A stretch of 64,000 nucleotides of DNA, taken from the NCBI GenBank assembly GCA_947627155.1, contig CANQUX010000002.1, positions 62,001 through 126,000 on the forward strand, in the 5' to 3' direction. This DNA is from an uncultured Alphaproteobacteria bacterium (GTDB lineage Bacteria > Pseudomonadota > Alphaproteobacteria > CAAHEQ01 > UBA3637). Numbering within the stretch: position 1 is the stretch's first letter; every line of letters starts with the position of its first letter. The notes beneath the pieces were generated by a model. That model had not been told where the DNA came from. It saw only the letters and a list, made by a program, of their open reading frames with translations, and searched no databases. The translations under genes were made by a program, and so were the position numbers. This document shows positions 9,193 to 18,815 of this stretch, piece after piece.

Positions 9193-9735
9193 TTATTTTT
9201 CGTCGGCAGCTACCTGCATTTTAACAATAATGTCCGGATTGGCAACTTTGCCGTTATTGGCGGAAGTACCGGCATTTAAGGCGTCAATATATTCCATGCC
9301 CGAGGTCACTTGTCCGAAAACCGTATATTTGCCGTCTAAAAACGCGGCATCATCAAAGCAAATGAAAAATTGACTGTCGGCACTGTTTTCATCCATGGCG
9401 CGCGCCATTGAAACCGTTCCGCGTCCGTGATGCTTATCATTAAACTCGGCATTTAATTTTTTGCCCGAACCGCCGGTTCCCGTTCCCGTCGGATCACCCG
9501 TTTGCGCCATAAATCCGGGAATAACCCGATGAAACTTCACGCCGTTATAAAAACCTTGACGGGTGAGTTCCTTAATGCGTTTCACATGATTAGGTGCCAC
9601 ATCGGGAAACAGCTCAATCACCGTACGACCGTATTTTGTATCCAAATAGAGTGTATTTTCTTTATCCATATCTTGTGCTCCTGCGCTTGTTGTTAAAAAT
9701 AATCCTGCCAATAAACTTAAAATCGCCTTTTTCAT
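9193..9735 (-). CDS. Periplasmic peptidyl-prolyl cis-trans isomerase, cyclophilin type
   Basis: 180 residues. An N-terminal signal peptide (residues 1-20, hydrophobic core ILSLLAGLFL, cleavage near AGA-QD) is followed by a compact cyclophilin domain. Catalytic-fold motifs are visible: FHRVIPGFMAQTGDP, GTVSMARA, NSADSQFFI and LDGKYTVFGQV. It catalyses proline isomerisation of exported proteins. It lies 63 bases downstream of gyrA on the same strand and may be partly cotranscribed with it. Confidence 0.93.
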   Translation of the reverse strand: MKKAILSLLAGLFLTTSAGAQDMDKENTLYLDTKYGRTVIELFPDVAPNHVKRIKELTRQGFYNGVKFHRVIPGFMAQTGDPTGTGTGGSGKKLNAEFNDKHHGRGTVSMARAMDENSADSQFFICFDDAAFLDGKYTVFGQVTSGMEYIDALNAGTSANNGKVANPDIIVKMQVAADEK

Positions 9736-9798
9736 TTTCCCTCCTTTTGTTGTTTGATTTTCCCTGCCGCTTTTAATAAAACCGACAGGGAATAAGGC

Positions 9799-12648
9799 TT
9801 ATTCTTCCGTTTCCGAATCGGATTCGGCTTCTTCTTCCACATCGGCCTCATGAACCGAATCGGAATCTTGAATGCTTTCAATCAGCTCTTTTTCATCTGA
9901 TTGCGGCACTGCCGGCAAATCGTTTTCATCTTCGTCAATATCGGTAATGCATGTTGCCGAAACCACTTTTTCATCCTTATCCAAACGGAACAGAATAACG
10001 CCCATGGTGCTTCGGCCGGCAATGCGAATATCACTGACTTTCATACGAATAAGTTTGCCGCCGTCCGTTACCAACATAAGATGTGCATCGTTCGGAACGG
10101 GCATTGTGGCAACCACTTCGGCTTTTCGCTTGCCTTCGTCGGTTTTAATATTGACAACACCCGAGGTACCGCGCGCCGTAATTCGATATTCATACGCGCT
10201 GGAACGCTTTCCGTAACCCTTATCCGTAACGGTTAAGATAAATTCTTCCTCGCGCGCCATTTTTTCAAATTCTTCGGCTGTAAGCTGAACGGTTGTCGGC
10301 GTTGTTTCAAGACTTTCACCCTCTTCCGATTGCCCTGCTGCCCGTCGAATCGCTGCCGATTCTTTCAAATAAGCATCGCGCTTATCAATATCGGCTTTGG
10401 CGTGTTTGATAACACTCATGGAAATCACGCGATCACCTGCGGCAAGCTTCATACCGCGCACACCCGTTGACGCGCGCGATTCGAAAATACGCAAATCGGC
10501 AACCGGGAAACGCACGCATTTGCCTTGTGCGCCCGCCAATAACACATCATCACCGTCATTACAAATCTGTACGCCGATTAACGTATCACCTTCGTCCAGC
10601 TTCATGGCAATTTTGCCGTTGGCGTTCACGTTATAGAAATCTTTTAAACGATTGCGCCGCACGTTTCCGCTGGACGTGGCAAACACAACCGTTTGATTTT
10701 CACACGCCGATTCTTCTTCCGGTAACGTTAAAATAGTTGAAATTGTTTCGCCCTGTTGCAACGGCAATAAGTTAATGAGCGCCTTACCCAACGATTGCGG
10801 AGAGCTTTCGGGCAAACGATATGTTTTGAGCTTATAGACAATACCGCGCGTTGAGAAGAACAATAACGGACTGTGCGTGCAGGCCACAAACAATTGCGAC
10901 ACCTGATCTTCCTCCCGCGTGGACATACCGGCGCGCCCTTTGCCACCCCGATGTTGCGCCCGATACGTGGAAAGCGGCACCCGCTTGATATAGCCGTTAT
11001 CGGAAACCGTGACGACCATGTTTTCCCGCGGGATTAAATCTTCCATATCCTGCTCAAACTCGGCATCTTCAATACTGGTGCGTCGTTCATCGGGATATTG
11101 CGCCTTTAATGTTTCAAACTCTTCGCGAATGATGGCATAAATTTTCTCGCGTGAAGCCAATGTTGACAAATAACCTTTAATCAGCCCTGCCAATTCGCCG
11201 ACTTCTCCGTGCACTTTATCGCGTTCCAAACCGGTTAAGCGCTGCAATTTCAAGTCAAGAATCGCCCGTGCCTGCGCTTCGGATAACGTATAATGTCCGT
11301 CAACCACCTTGCGCCCGGGTTCATCGATTAACTCAATTAGCCCTGCAACATCGCTGGCGTCCCATTTCGTTTCGATTAAACGTTCGCGCGCCACATTGGA
11401 ATCCGACGATGTTTTAATCATTTCAATCACGGCGTCCAAATTGGCAACGGCAATGGCAAGTCCGACCAACACATGCGCTCTGTCACGCGCTTTGTTCAGC
11501 TGATACACCGTGCGCCGACGCACCACTTCCTCCCGAAAGCGAATGAAAGCCGATAAAATCGATTGCAGTGTCATTAACTCCGGCCGGCCGTTATTGAGCG
11601 CCAACATATTCATACCGAAACTGGTTTGCAACGGCGTAAATTTATAAAGCTGATTGAGCACCACCTCCGGATGCGCATCGCGCTTTAATTCAATCACCAC
11701 GCGCACGCCTTGCCGATCGGATTCGTCCCGCAAATCGGAAATACCGTCAATCACCTTGTCTTTCACCAACTCGGCAATGCGCATAATCATTTGCGCTTTG
11801 TTGACCTGATAGGGAACTTCCGTCACGATAATGGCCGTTTTGTCTTTCTTGATTTCTTCAATGGAACACCGACCGCGCATAATAACGGACCCGCGCCCTG
11901 TGGTATAAGCCGACCGCGCTCCGCCGCGCCCCAAAATAATACCGCCCGTCGGAAAATCAGGCGCCGGCACATAGGCCATCAATTCTTCGCTCGTTAAATC
12001 GGGATTATCAATTAAAGCAATACATGCCGATAACACTTCGCCCAAATTGTGCGGCGGCATATTGGTTGCCATACCCACGGCAATACCGCCCGAACCGTTC
12101 ACCAAAATATTCGGAAACCGTGCCGGTAAAACCTCCGGCTCTTCACAGGTTTCATCATAGTTCGGCCGAAAATCAACCGTATCTTCATCAATATCTTCCA
12201 GCAACCAATGCGCCGTTTGCGCCAACCGCGCTTCGGTATACCGCATGGCAGCCGCTTTATCGCCGTCCATGGAGCCGAAATTTCCCTGCGAGCTGATGAG
12301 CGGCACACGCATGGAAAACGTTTGCGCCATACGCACCATGGCTTCGTAAATGGAGCTGTCGCCGTGCGGGTGATATTTACCCATCACATCGCCGACAATA
12401 CGCGCCGACTTCCGAAACGGTTTGTTGTAATCATAGCCGTTTTCATTCATGGAAAACAAAATACGCCGATGAACGGGTTTTAAACCGTCGCGCACATCGG
12501 GAAGCGCCCGTGATACAATCACGCTCATGGCGTAATCCAAATAAGATTTACGCATTTCCTCTTCGATGGCCGTCGGCTGAACGTCCGTTGTTTGCGCGGA
12601 AGTTTGAACGGGTGCAAGCTCTTGATTTAAATTTGTTTCTTCTGTCAT
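9799..12648 (-). CDS. gyrA: DNA gyrase subunit A
   Basis: 949-residue GyrA, the DNA-cleaving subunit of the type II topoisomerase that introduces negative supercoils. The active-site tyrosine is Tyr137 (AAMRYTEAR). The GyrA box QHRGGKG that marks gyrase rather than ParC begins the C-terminal beta-pinwheel. The quinolone-determining region reads [11 protein letters not shown], with Ser98 and Glu102 at the positions equivalent to E. coli Ser83 and Asp87. The tail (last 45 residues) is strongly acidic. The protein is longer than E. coli GyrA (875) owing to the N-terminal 25 residues, inserts in the C-terminal domain and the acidic tail. Start supported by family alignment. Confidence 0.97.
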   Translation of the reverse strand: MTEETNLNQELAPVQTSAQTTDVQPTAIEEEMRKSYLDYAMSVIVSRALPDVRDGLKPVHRRILFSMNENGYDYNKPFRKSARIVGDVMGKYHPHGDSSIYEAMVRMAQTFSMRVPLISSQGNFGSMDGDKAAAMRYTEARLAQTAHWLLEDIDEDTVDFRPNYDETCEEPEVLPARFPNILVNGSGGIAVGMATNMPPHNLGEVLSACIALIDNPDLTSEELMAYVPAPDFPTGGIILGRGGARSAYTTGRGSVIMRGRCSIEEIKKDKTAIIVTEVPYQVNKAQMIMRIAELVKDKVIDGISDLRDESDRQGVRVVIELKRDAHPEVVLNQLYKFTPLQTSFGMNMLALNNGRPELMTLQSILSAFIRFREEVVRRRTVYQLNKARDRAHVLVGLAIAVANLDAVIEMIKTSSDSNVARERLIETKWDASDVAGLIELIDEPGRKVVDGHYTLSEAQARAILDLKLQRLTGLERDKVHGEVGELAGLIKGYLSTLASREKIYAIIREEFETLKAQYPDERRTSIEDAEFEQDMEDLIPRENMVVTVSDNGYIKRVPLSTYRAQHRGGKGRAGMSTREEDQVSQLFVACTHSPLLFFSTRGIVYKLKTYRLPESSPQSLGKALINLLPLQQGETISTILTLPEEESACENQTVVFATSSGNVRRNRLKDFYNVNANGKIAMKLDEGDTLIGVQICNDGDDVLLAGAQGKCVRFPVADLRIFESRASTGVRGMKLAAGDRVISMSVIKHAKADIDKRDAYLKESAAIRRAAGQSEEGESLETTPTTVQLTAEEFEKMAREEEFILTVTDKGYGKRSSAYEYRITARGTSGVVNIKTDEGKRKAEVVATMPVPNDAHLMLVTDGGKLIRMKVSDIRIAGRSTMGVILFRLDKDEKVVSATCITDIDEDENDLPAVPQSDEKELIESIQDSDSVHEADVEEEAESDSETEE

Positions 12649-12736
12649 TTTCTTTGCTTTCCTGATTATTTTTTATATTTTATAAATAAATAGCCCGCAT
12701 TTTTCGGGAGATAAAAACACTTTCGATTGATTTCAA

Positions 12737-13219
12737 TTAAAAAGGAATTTCATCATCTAATGTTTCGGAACTGTTGCCTGAAAGCGGTGTCGTATCCCAT
12801 CCGGCGCCGGCTGCCGAAGAAACCCCGCCCGTATCACCGGAGGAAAAATTGCCGGAAACACCGTTATCCGAGCGCTGATCCAACACAATCAATTCGCCGC
12901 GATATGTTCCGATCACAATTTCCGTTGTATATCTGTCCTGACCGCTTTGATCGGTAAATTTTCGGGTTTGCAGCGAACCTTCCACATAAACTTTTGAGCC
13001 TTTTTTCAAAAAACGTTCGGCAAAATCAGCCAAATTCGAATTAAACACCACAACGCGATGCCATTCCGTTTTTTCTTGTCGTTCACCCGATTTATCGCGC
13101 CACACATCGGAGGTTGCTACGGAAATGTTGGCAATTTTTTGCCCGGAATTCGTGTGTCTGATTTCGGGATCGCGTCCCAAATTACCGACTAAAATAACTT
13201 TATTCATACTTCCTGCCAT
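12737..13219 (-). CDS. ssb: Single-stranded DNA-binding protein
   Basis: 160 residues. An OB-fold domain (about 5-110; [35 protein letters not shown]) is followed by a glycine/serine-rich linker. The conserved acidic C-terminus, LDDEIPF, recruits repair and replication proteins. It lies just upstream of gyrA on the same strand. Normal length. Confidence 0.97.
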   Translation of the reverse strand: MAGSMNKVILVGNLGRDPEIRHTNSGQKIANISVATSDVWRDKSGERQEKTEWHRVVVFNSNLADFAERFLKKGSKVYVEGSLQTRKFTDQSGQDRYTTEIVIGTYRGELIVLDQRSDNGVSGNFSSGDTGGVSSAAGAGWDTTPLSGNSSETLDDEIPF

Positions 13220-13421
13220 TGTAAAATCCTTTCTTTATAAAAATTATTTCTTGTTCAGATTAGCCTTTTTCCGCAAAAAAAACAAGTTTTTTTTTATTTT
13301 TTTTAATAATTTTTCATCAGCAAGCCGTTTGACGCGAAAAAAACTTCAAAACAAAGGATTTTTCTTTTAAAAAAGTTTTTATATGCCGGCTTTAAGGCCG
13401 TAAAAAAATTTTTTTCGGAAC

Positions 13422-13466
13422 AAAAAAGCCGGCGCTGTCGTTTTTTGTGCAACAGACAACGCCGGC
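13422..13466 (-). terminator. Strong terminator after the ankyrin gene at 13492
   Basis: A 12-base-pair GC-rich stem (GCCGGCGTTGTC against GACAGCGCCGGC on the minus strand, one G-U pair) is followed by six T residues. A second short hairpin (GCCGGCTTTAAGGCC) lies at 13385-13399. The rest of 13220-13421 is AT-rich and shows no gene. Confidence 0.85.
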
Positions 13467-13491
13467 ATTCTTTACGAACGATTATCTTTGT

Positions 13492-14586
13492 TTATTCGCG
13501 CGTTTTTTGAGAAGAATAAAAGCTTCTGAAACTTTTTTCCCGATTACCGGCATCGGCCCGCAGAATTTTTTGAACAAGTTTCGGGTTTGCGTAATAATAA
13601 ATTTGTTTAATCGTATCAATATAAAATGAAATATCTTTCAGCTGTTTTTTCATTCTTTTGGTAAAAATATAATCGTAAACCGTTCTGCCGCTTTTGTCTT
13701 GGGAAAACAATTCCGCACCGTATAAGCACAATTGAATAACGGTATCTTCACCGTTTTTCTGACGAACGGCTTTCATTAACGCCGTTTCGTTTTGATTGTT
13801 AACGGCATTCACATCAGCTCCCTCTTGCAACAACGGCACCACATTAACTCCTTGTTCGGCTGCCAAAATTAACGCCGTGTTTCCGTTTAAATCTTTGGCT
13901 TCCAAATCAACACCGTGATCACATAAATACCGTATTGCCGGCTTGTTTTCCGCCAAGGCCGCTTTCATTAAAACCGTTTCACCCGATAAATCCTGTGCAA
14001 AAATATTTGCTTCGTGATTAGCCAAAACCAAAAAGAACGGACTTTTATTTGTTGCGGCAATCATAAGCGGTGTCATGCCTTCTTTATCGGCCGCATTCAC
14101 ATCGGCGCCGGCCTTTATTAACAACGGAACTGCCGCATCAAAGCCGTTATAAAGTGCTTCCGATAAAGCGGTGTTGCCGTATCTGTCCGGCAAATTCACA
14201 TCAACCTTTCGAAAGAGCAATAATTTTAAAACTTCAATATTTTGGTATCGAACGGCTTCAATTAACGGGGTTGATTTAAAAAAGTTCCGTCTGTCGTTCA
14301 GCAAGGCACCGTTTGTCATTAACCGAACGGCTATGTTTGTGTTATGATTGGCAATGGCCAATGAAAAAGCCGTTTTACCGCCCTCGGATACCGCATTCAC
14401 ATCGGCTCCGTCCGATAATAACAAGCAAACCATTTCCAAATTGTTTTTTTGAACGGCCTTCATTAAAGGTGTTATTTTGCTTTTATCGGGGTGCGAAACA
14501 TCGGCACCGCTCATTATGGCCGCTTTTAATTGATTTACATTGCCGTTTTCAATAGCCTGATGTAATAATTCGTTTGCTGTTCTCAT
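13492..14586 (-). CDS. Ankyrin-repeat protein, about nine repeats
   Basis: 364 residues, almost wholly ankyrin repeats from residue 3 to about 310. Canonical units can be read, such as KSKITPLMKAVQKNNLEMVCLLLSDGADVN (given in full only to residue 20: KSKITPLMKAVQKNNLEMVC). A basic helical tail follows. There is no signal peptide. The ATG at 14584-14586 has AAGGAG six bases upstream and replaces a start nine codons earlier. It is monocistronic with a strong terminator. The repeats are close in style to those of the 30.5-37.3 kb array, suggesting one family that spread by duplication. Confidence 0.85.
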   Translation of the reverse strand: MRTANELLHQAIENGNVNQLKAAIMSGADVSHPDKSKITPLMKAVQKNNLEMVCLLLSDGADVNAVSEGGKTAFSLAIANHNTNIAVRLMTNGALLNDRRNFFKSTPLIEAVRYQNIEVLKLLLFRKVDVNLPDRYGNTALSEALYNGFDAAVPLLIKAGADVNAADKEGMTPLMIAATNKSPFFLVLANHEANIFAQDLSGETVLMKAALAENKPAIRYLCDHGVDLEAKDLNGNTALILAAEQGVNVVPLLQEGADVNAVNNQNETALMKAVRQKNGEDTVIQLCLYGAELFSQDKSGRTVYDYIFTKRMKKQLKDISFYIDTIKQIYYYANPKLVQKILRADAGNREKSFRSFYSSQKTRE

Positions 14587-14687
14587 TTTAACTCCTTGAA
14601 TAAAAATTTTCATGCATTATAATATAAAAAAAGAAAAATGCAAGCAAAAACAGATTCTCTTTTTTAAAGGGATAAAGCATTGAAAAA

Positions 14688-14722
14688 TAAAAAAAGAACC
14701 TTCGATTAAAAAGGAAGGTTCT
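14688..14722 (-). terminator. Terminator of the rpmI-rplT operon
   Basis: A perfect nine-base-pair stem (AGAACCTTC / GAAGGTTCT) is followed by seven T on the minus strand, 20 bases after the rplT stop. Confidence 0.9.
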
Positions 14723-14741
14723 TTTAAAACGCTTCTTTAAA

Positions 14742-15095
14742 TTATAAAGATTGTTTTGCTTTTTCAACCAAAGCTTCAAAGGATTTTGCGTCATTCAAAG
14801 CAATATCGGCCAACACTTTTCTGTCCAGCACAATACCGGCTTTGCTTAATCCGTTCATAAAGCGCGAATAAACCATTCCGTTTTGACGAACGGCCGCATT
14901 GATACGGGCAATCCAAACTTGACGGATTTCGGTTTTTTTGGCGCGCCGATCGCGGTACGCATATTGCAACCCTTTTTCCACTTTTTGTTTGGCAACGGTA
15001 TAGACCTTGGAATTACGGCCGCGATATCCTTTTGCCAGCTTCAAAATTTTATTATGTTTTGCACGAACGGTTGTGCCACGTTTAACTCTTGCCAT
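14742..15095 (-). CDS. rplT: 50S ribosomal protein L20
   Basis: 117 residues, full-length L20. It binds 23S rRNA early in large-subunit assembly. The family pattern is clear: [31 protein letters not shown], and [13 protein letters not shown]. It follows rpmI by 10 bases, the usual pair, but infC is not in front of them here. L20 is a translational autoregulator in some bacteria; whether it is here is unknown. Confidence 0.97.
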   Translation of the reverse strand: MARVKRGTTVRAKHNKILKLAKGYRGRNSKVYTVAKQKVEKGLQYAYRDRRAKKTEIRQVWIARINAAVRQNGMVYSRFMNGLSKAGIVLDRKVLADIALNDAKSFEALVEKAKQSL

Positions 15096-15105
15096 ACAAA
15101 CCTCC

Positions 15106-15300
15106 TTAACCGATTAAATATTTTTTGACGATTTTAGAAATGACCGCACTCATCACGGTGTTACCGCGCGCATTACGTTTCATTTTCTGTGATTTGCACA
15201 TTAAGTTGTGGCGTTTAAAGGATTGTGTTCCTCTGATTTTGCCGCTCGCCGTTAACGAAAACCGTTTTTTAACGGCACTTTTTGATTTTAATTTAGGCAT
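15106..15300 (-). CDS. rpmI: 50S ribosomal protein L35
   Basis: 64-residue basic protein starting [14 protein letters not shown] with the family motif SFKRHNL. First gene of the rpmI-rplT pair, with its own promoter at 15390-15418 and an untranslated leader of about 80 bases. AGAGGAAAAA supports the start. Confidence 0.95.
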   Translation of the reverse strand: MPKLKSKSAVKKRFSLTASGKIRGTQSFKRHNLMCKSQKMKRNARGNTVMSAVISKIVKKYLIG

Positions 15301-15319
15301 TTTTTCCTCTCGTTTGTTA

Positions 15320-15389
15320 AAGTTAAAAAAAGCGTCAATTTTGAGGCAGCCTGTGAGGCAGCCCTCGCCTCTTCAATTGAACGGAATTT
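15320..15389 (-). promoter_or_regulatory. Leader of rpmI-rplT with alternative hairpins
   Basis: In the leader the sequence GGCTGCCTC occurs twice, 13 bases apart, after a single GAGGC. Either copy could pair with the GAGGC, giving mutually exclusive hairpins. This is a possible control element for the ribosomal-protein genes; seen in sequence, function inferred. Confidence 0.35.
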
Positions 15390-15418
15390 CTTATACACCA
15401 GATAAAATGATTTGTCAA
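15390..15418 (-). promoter_or_regulatory. Predicted promoter of rpmI-rplT
   Basis: TTGACA, exactly 17 bases, then TATAAG on the minus strand. Divergent from the slyX promoter at 15446. Confidence 0.75.
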
Positions 15419-15445
15419 GAAAATAATTTTTCTTTCATATTTATG

Positions 15446-15474
15446 TTGACATTTCTTTTATTTCCTTTTAAAAG
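15446..15474 (+). promoter_or_regulatory. Predicted promoter of slyX
   Basis: TTGACA, exactly 17 bases, then TAAAAG, 18 bases before the slyX start. Confidence 0.65.
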
Positions 15475-15492
15475 GGTAAAAAGGGGTGAGAA

Positions 15493-15687
15493 ATGACCGA
15501 CAGAATAACCGAACTTGAAATGCATGCCGCTTCGCAGGAAAGAACCGTCGATGAATTAAGTGATGAGGTTTTTCGATTATCCAAACAAGTGGCGGAATTG
15601 GAAAAGCAAATGAAACGAATTATTGATTCCATTGATAAAACCGAAGTAAAGCCCCTGTCTGAGGAAACACCGCCGCCGCATTATTAA
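15493..15687 (+). CDS. slyX: SlyX-family protein
   Basis: 64-residue coiled-coil protein. Heptad-rich residues 1-48 (ITELEMHAASQERTVDELSD) are followed by the C-terminal PPPHY typical of SlyX. The biological role of SlyX is not established. It has its own promoter and is followed 12 bases later by a glycosyltransferase-like gene, so the two are probably cotranscribed. Confidence 0.85.
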   Translation: MTDRITELEMHAASQERTVDELSDEVFRLSKQVAELEKQMKRIIDSIDKTEVKPLSEETPPPHY

Positions 15688-15699
15688 CGAAAGAAAAAT

Positions 15700-16476
15700 A
15701 TGAAAAAACTGATTATTAAAATTTTTATTATTCTTTTACTGATCGGCAGCACGGGTTATGTTTATTATGTGCCTCACCCGAAACAAAAGCAATATCGATT
15801 TTTGCTGATGTGTTCTTCATTTAAGCGACCTATGTTCTTATCGGGGCAAATATTCAGATTGATGAATCAAACCTATCAAAATTTTGATCTTTCCGTTTCC
15901 GTAAAAGGCGTTAATCCCGAAAAAAGTGCCGAAACGTTTGAAAAAGAATGGCGTCCGTTTATTCGGAAAAAACGGTTATATTTAAGATATGACATGAACA
16001 AAGGACAATTATCCAATTTACTGGATACGGTACGAAACTTTCAATTGAGTCATTATGATTATTTTTGTAAAATTGACGATGATGATTGGTATGCGCCGGA
16101 ATATCTTGAAAGCGTCAACCGTAGTTTAAATAATACAAAGGAAAAAGTCCATATAACTTTCGGCGGAACCGCATACAGATTATGGGAAGATGTGGATACA
16201 ACACATATTGACAAAAATAATTCAAATCTGGTCGGGCCAACAATTTGTGTTTCCCGCGAATTGATTAAAATTCTGTTGGAAATTGAAAGAAACCCGTTAG
16301 CATACAAAAAATATTTACCGGATGAACCGGAGGGAATGCAAATGATTCGGGAAGATCGGCTCATTCACCATTTAGGATTGAAAATGGGAGCTCAAAACCG
16401 TTATACCGAAGAACCGTTGGTCATATACGGGCAACAATATCCCTCCGTTACCAGAAACAGAGGATATTTAAAATAA
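15700..16476 (+). CDS. Membrane-anchored glycosyltransferase-like protein (GT-A fold)
   Basis: 258 residues. A single N-terminal membrane segment (residues 5-24) leads into a GT-A-like domain. A DxD-type metal and nucleotide-sugar site is visible as KIDDDDWYAPEYL near residue 125, the pattern of family 2 glycosyltransferases. A conserved SFKRP segment lies near residue 41. The N-terminal anchor with a type II topology would place the catalytic domain in the periplasm, which is unusual for nucleotide-sugar enzymes, so the orientation is uncertain. Acceptor and sugar are unknown. It lies directly after slyX and uses GAAAG as ribosome-binding site. Confidence 0.65.
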   Translation: MKKLIIKIFIILLLIGSTGYVYYVPHPKQKQYRFLLMCSSFKRPMFLSGQIFRLMNQTYQNFDLSVSVKGVNPEKSAETFEKEWRPFIRKKRLYLRYDMNKGQLSNLLDTVRNFQLSHYDYFCKIDDDDWYAPEYLESVNRSLNNTKEKVHITFGGTAYRLWEDVDTTHIDKNNSNLVGPTICVSRELIKILLEIERNPLAYKKYLPDEPEGMQMIREDRLIHHLGLKMGAQNRYTEEPLVIYGQQYPSVTRNRGYLK

Positions 16477-16486
16477 AAAAAATTGC

Positions 16487-16515
16487 TTGACAAAACGAAA
16501 AAAAAGCGTTAAACT
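16487..16515 (+). promoter_or_regulatory. Predicted promoter of the gene at 16559
   Basis: TTGACA, exactly 17 bases, then TAAACT. Confidence 0.7.
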
Positions 16516-16558
16516 AATGATAAAGTAAAAAAAAGATAATTTTATTAGGAGGCGGATT

Positions 16559-16855
16559 ATGGATTTCTTTTCAGAAACAAAACAAAAAATTAAAGCTGTC
16601 AAAGAGTTTGCAAAACGACGCGTGCGCCCGTTAGCGGTTATTGCTGCTGCCGGTGTTACCTGCGGTATTACTTCCTGTGAGGAATATCATTCTTATAATG
16701 CAACAACCGTTACTTATGTAACGGCCGACGGTCGTAAAGTAAAACAAAGTTATGGCGGTTCTTTGCGTGATTACACCAAAGCCGTTCGCGACATATCCGA
16801 TTCCACACGAAGCATTTCGCAAGCGGCACGCACGCTCAGACAAGCATTTCGGTAA
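16559..16855 (+). CDS. Small putative lipoprotein, unknown function
   Basis: 98 residues, not recognised. A long basic N-terminal region (about 25 residues) is followed by a short hydrophobic stretch (PLAVIAAAGVTCGITSC). This ends at a possible lipobox cysteine near residue 40, then a polar domain rich in Thr, Tyr and Arg. The N-region is longer than usual for a signal peptide, so membrane attachment is not certain. AGGAGG lies six bases before the ATG and the gene has a near-consensus promoter and a terminator. It is thus a well-formed monocistronic gene. A similar short hydrophobic run ending in cysteine occurs in the 27786 gene. Confidence 0.6.
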   Translation: MDFFSETKQKIKAVKEFAKRRVRPLAVIAAAGVTCGITSCEEYHSYNATTVTYVTADGRKVKQSYGGSLRDYTKAVRDISDSTRSISQAARTLRQAFR

Positions 16856-16935
16856 ACAGATATCGCCTTGTTTTATTTATCAAGCAGTTGTTTATAGAAA
16901 TATTTATAAAAAACATCTCCTTTCAAATATAAAGA

Positions 16936-16970
16936 AAACCGCCGGAAACAAAGCCGACGGTTTTTCTTTT
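16936..16970. terminator. Bidirectional terminator between 16559 and 16982 genes
   Basis: A stem of AAACCGCCGG against CCGACGGTTT (one G-U pair) with A on the left and TTTTTCTTTT on the right serves two converging genes. Confidence 0.8.
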
Positions 16971-16981
16971 ATATCATTCAA

Positions 16982-17980
16982 CTAATTTTCTCTGTTTCTT
17001 TCGTGATTTGGCAGAACAATTGTTTTTTGAGCAGCAATAACCTGCGGTTCCGTGACCGTTTTTCTTAATTGTTCCTGATAATCTGCCCGCTTTAAGAACA
17101 GTTCAACCGTTTTCAAGCGAATTAAAGACCGCGTCATATTATATTTCAACTCGTTATTTTCCGTTTGACTCACATAAGTATCTTTTAAAATTTCCTGAAT
17201 ATTCTTTGCTTTTTGTTCAATCTGAACAGCCAACGATTTTAACGCATCGGTTACGATATAATGTTGCATTTTTTCAACAAGTTCGGGGTGATTTTCTTCC
17301 CGGGCAATATCCAACGCCGAAAAACCGCGATGATTTTTCTTCATCGGATCGGCGCCGTAAAAACAAAGCATACCCACAACTTCACCGTTGCCCGCGTTGC
17401 GCCAGGCGGCATAAAACAACGGCGTATTTCCCAACATATCCTGATCATTCACATCGGCTTTACCGGTATGAATCAGCTCGGAAACATTTGCGGCCGTTGA
17501 CGCCCGAAACAAAGGCGTTGTTCCCCATTTATCACGCGCCTGAACGGAAGCCCCGTGCGCCATCAGCAGCCGTAAACCGTCAACATCGCTGTGCGCGGCG
17601 GCCACATGCAGCGGCGTTAATTTATTATTATCTTCGGCGTTCACGTCAGCCTTATGCTGTAACAATTCTTTAATTGCCGACACATTATTAAATTTGGCAG
17701 CCACATGCAGCGGTGTTTCACCCATTTTATTTTTGGCATTCACATCAATATTCATTTTCAAAACGGTTTGAAGCATTGCCATATTTGCTTGCCTCACGGC
17801 TTTATGCAACAAAGTATTGCCCAAATTATCAACTTCTTCTTTAAGAACATCGGATGATAATTCCTTTAATTGGTCAACATCACCGCTTTCAACCATTTTA
17901 AAAGCCGGATGATTGGCAAGTTCGCTCTCATACAAAGAATTTTTAACGGCAACCGATTTTTTATCTTTAATATTTTTCAT
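16982..17980 (-). CDS. Ankyrin-repeat protein with helical tail
   Basis: 332 residues. A charged N-terminal segment (1-45) precedes six or seven ankyrin repeats (about 45-235), for example MGETPLHVAAKFNNVSAIKE and NNKLTPLHVAAAHSDVDGLR. The C-terminal 95 residues are predicted helical and rich in Lys/Glu, possibly a coiled coil. There is no signal peptide. AAAGGGG precedes the ATG. It converges with the small gene at 16559. Function unknown. Confidence 0.83.
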   Translation of the reverse strand: MKNIKDKKSVAVKNSLYESELANHPAFKMVESGDVDQLKELSSDVLKEEVDNLGNTLLHKAVRQANMAMLQTVLKMNIDVNAKNKMGETPLHVAAKFNNVSAIKELLQHKADVNAEDNNKLTPLHVAAAHSDVDGLRLLMAHGASVQARDKWGTTPLFRASTAANVSELIHTGKADVNDQDMLGNTPLFYAAWRNAGNGEVVGMLCFYGADPMKKNHRGFSALDIAREENHPELVEKMQHYIVTDALKSLAVQIEQKAKNIQEILKDTYVSQTENNELKYNMTRSLIRLKTVELFLKRADYQEQLRKTVTEPQVIAAQKTIVLPNHERNREN

Positions 17981-18160
17981 TTTTTACCCCTTTCGTTCAT
18001 ACATCTCTTTTCAAAGCGGTAATTATATATTTTTTTAAAGTTTTTGTCAAGTAAAATTTTATTTTCTTTAATAAAAAACAGCCGAAAAGCAATTTATCAT
18101 CTTGCGTTTTTTTCAAAACAATCTATATGAACAAAGAAACATATTTAAAGGAGGGGAAAA

Positions 18161-18691
18161 ATGGAATCAACAATTATGCCGAAAACCGTTCGAAACGGCA
18201 AAAGTTTCTGGCTTTTACTCATCAGTCTTATTTTAATTTTAAGCGGTGTTTATGTTTTGTTTAATCCCATAACGGCGCTGGTTGCCTCGGCCATGGTTGT
18301 GGGCGTTGTGTTTATTTTATTGGGTGTGGGCTATTTAATGGCTTTTCGAGAAAAAAAGTCGTCCATGTTCTTGGCGTTGGGTGTTTTAGATTTAATTATC
18401 GGTGTTCTCTTTTTAAGCAATATCGGCATCAGTGCCGCCAATATGCCGATTATTCTCGGCTTGTGGATTTTATTTAACGGAATTGCCGAAATTGTGATGG
18501 GTTGGGAAATGCGTTCCAATCAAGATTCTATGTGGAAAATATTTTTCTTCGGCGGCATTTTAGGCGTGATTTTTTCGCTATTGATTTTTGCCATGCCCGT
18601 TATCGGCGTTGTAACCATTACCGTTGTGATCGGTCTTTACTTAATTATTTACGGCGCTTTGGAATTAACGCGCTTTATGAAAGCTTATTAA
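18161..18691 (+). CDS. HdeD-family (DUF308) membrane protein
   Basis: 176 residues with six hydrophobic segments arranged as three repeated helix pairs, the pattern of HdeD/DUF308 proteins. Repeats with G-x-Y or G-x-x-E turns are seen (LSGVYVLFNP, LIIGVLFLSN, NGIAEIVMG). HdeD is linked to acid resistance in E. coli, but most relatives have no known role. AAGGAGGGG lies upstream of the ATG. It converges on the pilin-like gene at 18801. Confidence 0.8.
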   Translation: MESTIMPKTVRNGKSFWLLLISLILILSGVYVLFNPITALVASAMVVGVVFILLGVGYLMAFREKKSSMFLALGVLDLIIGVLFLSNIGISAANMPIILGLWILFNGIAEIVMGWEMRSNQDSMWKIFFFGGILGVIFSLLIFAMPVIGVVTITVVIGLYLIIYGALELTRFMKAY

Positions 18692-18711
18692 AGCATATAA
18701 CCTTGCTTAAA

Positions 18712-18745
18712 GCGCCTGTTTTGAGCAATCGCTTCCGACAGGCGC
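18712..18745 (-). repeat. Hairpin downstream of the first lectin-like variable tail
   Basis: A perfect eight-base-pair inverted repeat (GCGCCTGT / ACAGGCGC) with an 18-base loop, about 55 bases after the stop of the gene at 18801. An equivalent GC-rich hairpin follows the sister gene at 28924. Confidence 0.6.
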
Positions 18746-18754
18746 CCAAAGCGC

Positions 18755-18815
18755 GGGAAAGTTTTAAAGTGGTTCGATGGGGTTCTCTTAAAAGCTGGCC
18801 TCACTCACATAAGGC
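18755..18815 (-). repeat. 3' block shared with the gene at 28924 (copy 1)
   Basis: The last codons (encoding ALCE), the stop and about 46 bases of 3' flank match 28875-28938 closely, including GAGTGAGGCCAGCTTTT and CACTTTAAAACTTTCCC. The gene bodies upstream have little DNA similarity apart from the promoter and pilin signal. The position fits an initiation-of-mutagenic-homing region of a DGR. Confidence 0.65.

Noticed and set aside
11297-12380. Quinolone-resistance mutation in GyrA (Glu102 at the Asp87-equivalent position)
   Set aside because: Glu occurs naturally at this position in other bacteria, and the neighbouring Ser98 is the sensitive form; no conclusion is possible.
9872-12483. Many + strand frames opposite gyrA
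   Set aside because: Antisense shadows of a strongly conserved gene.
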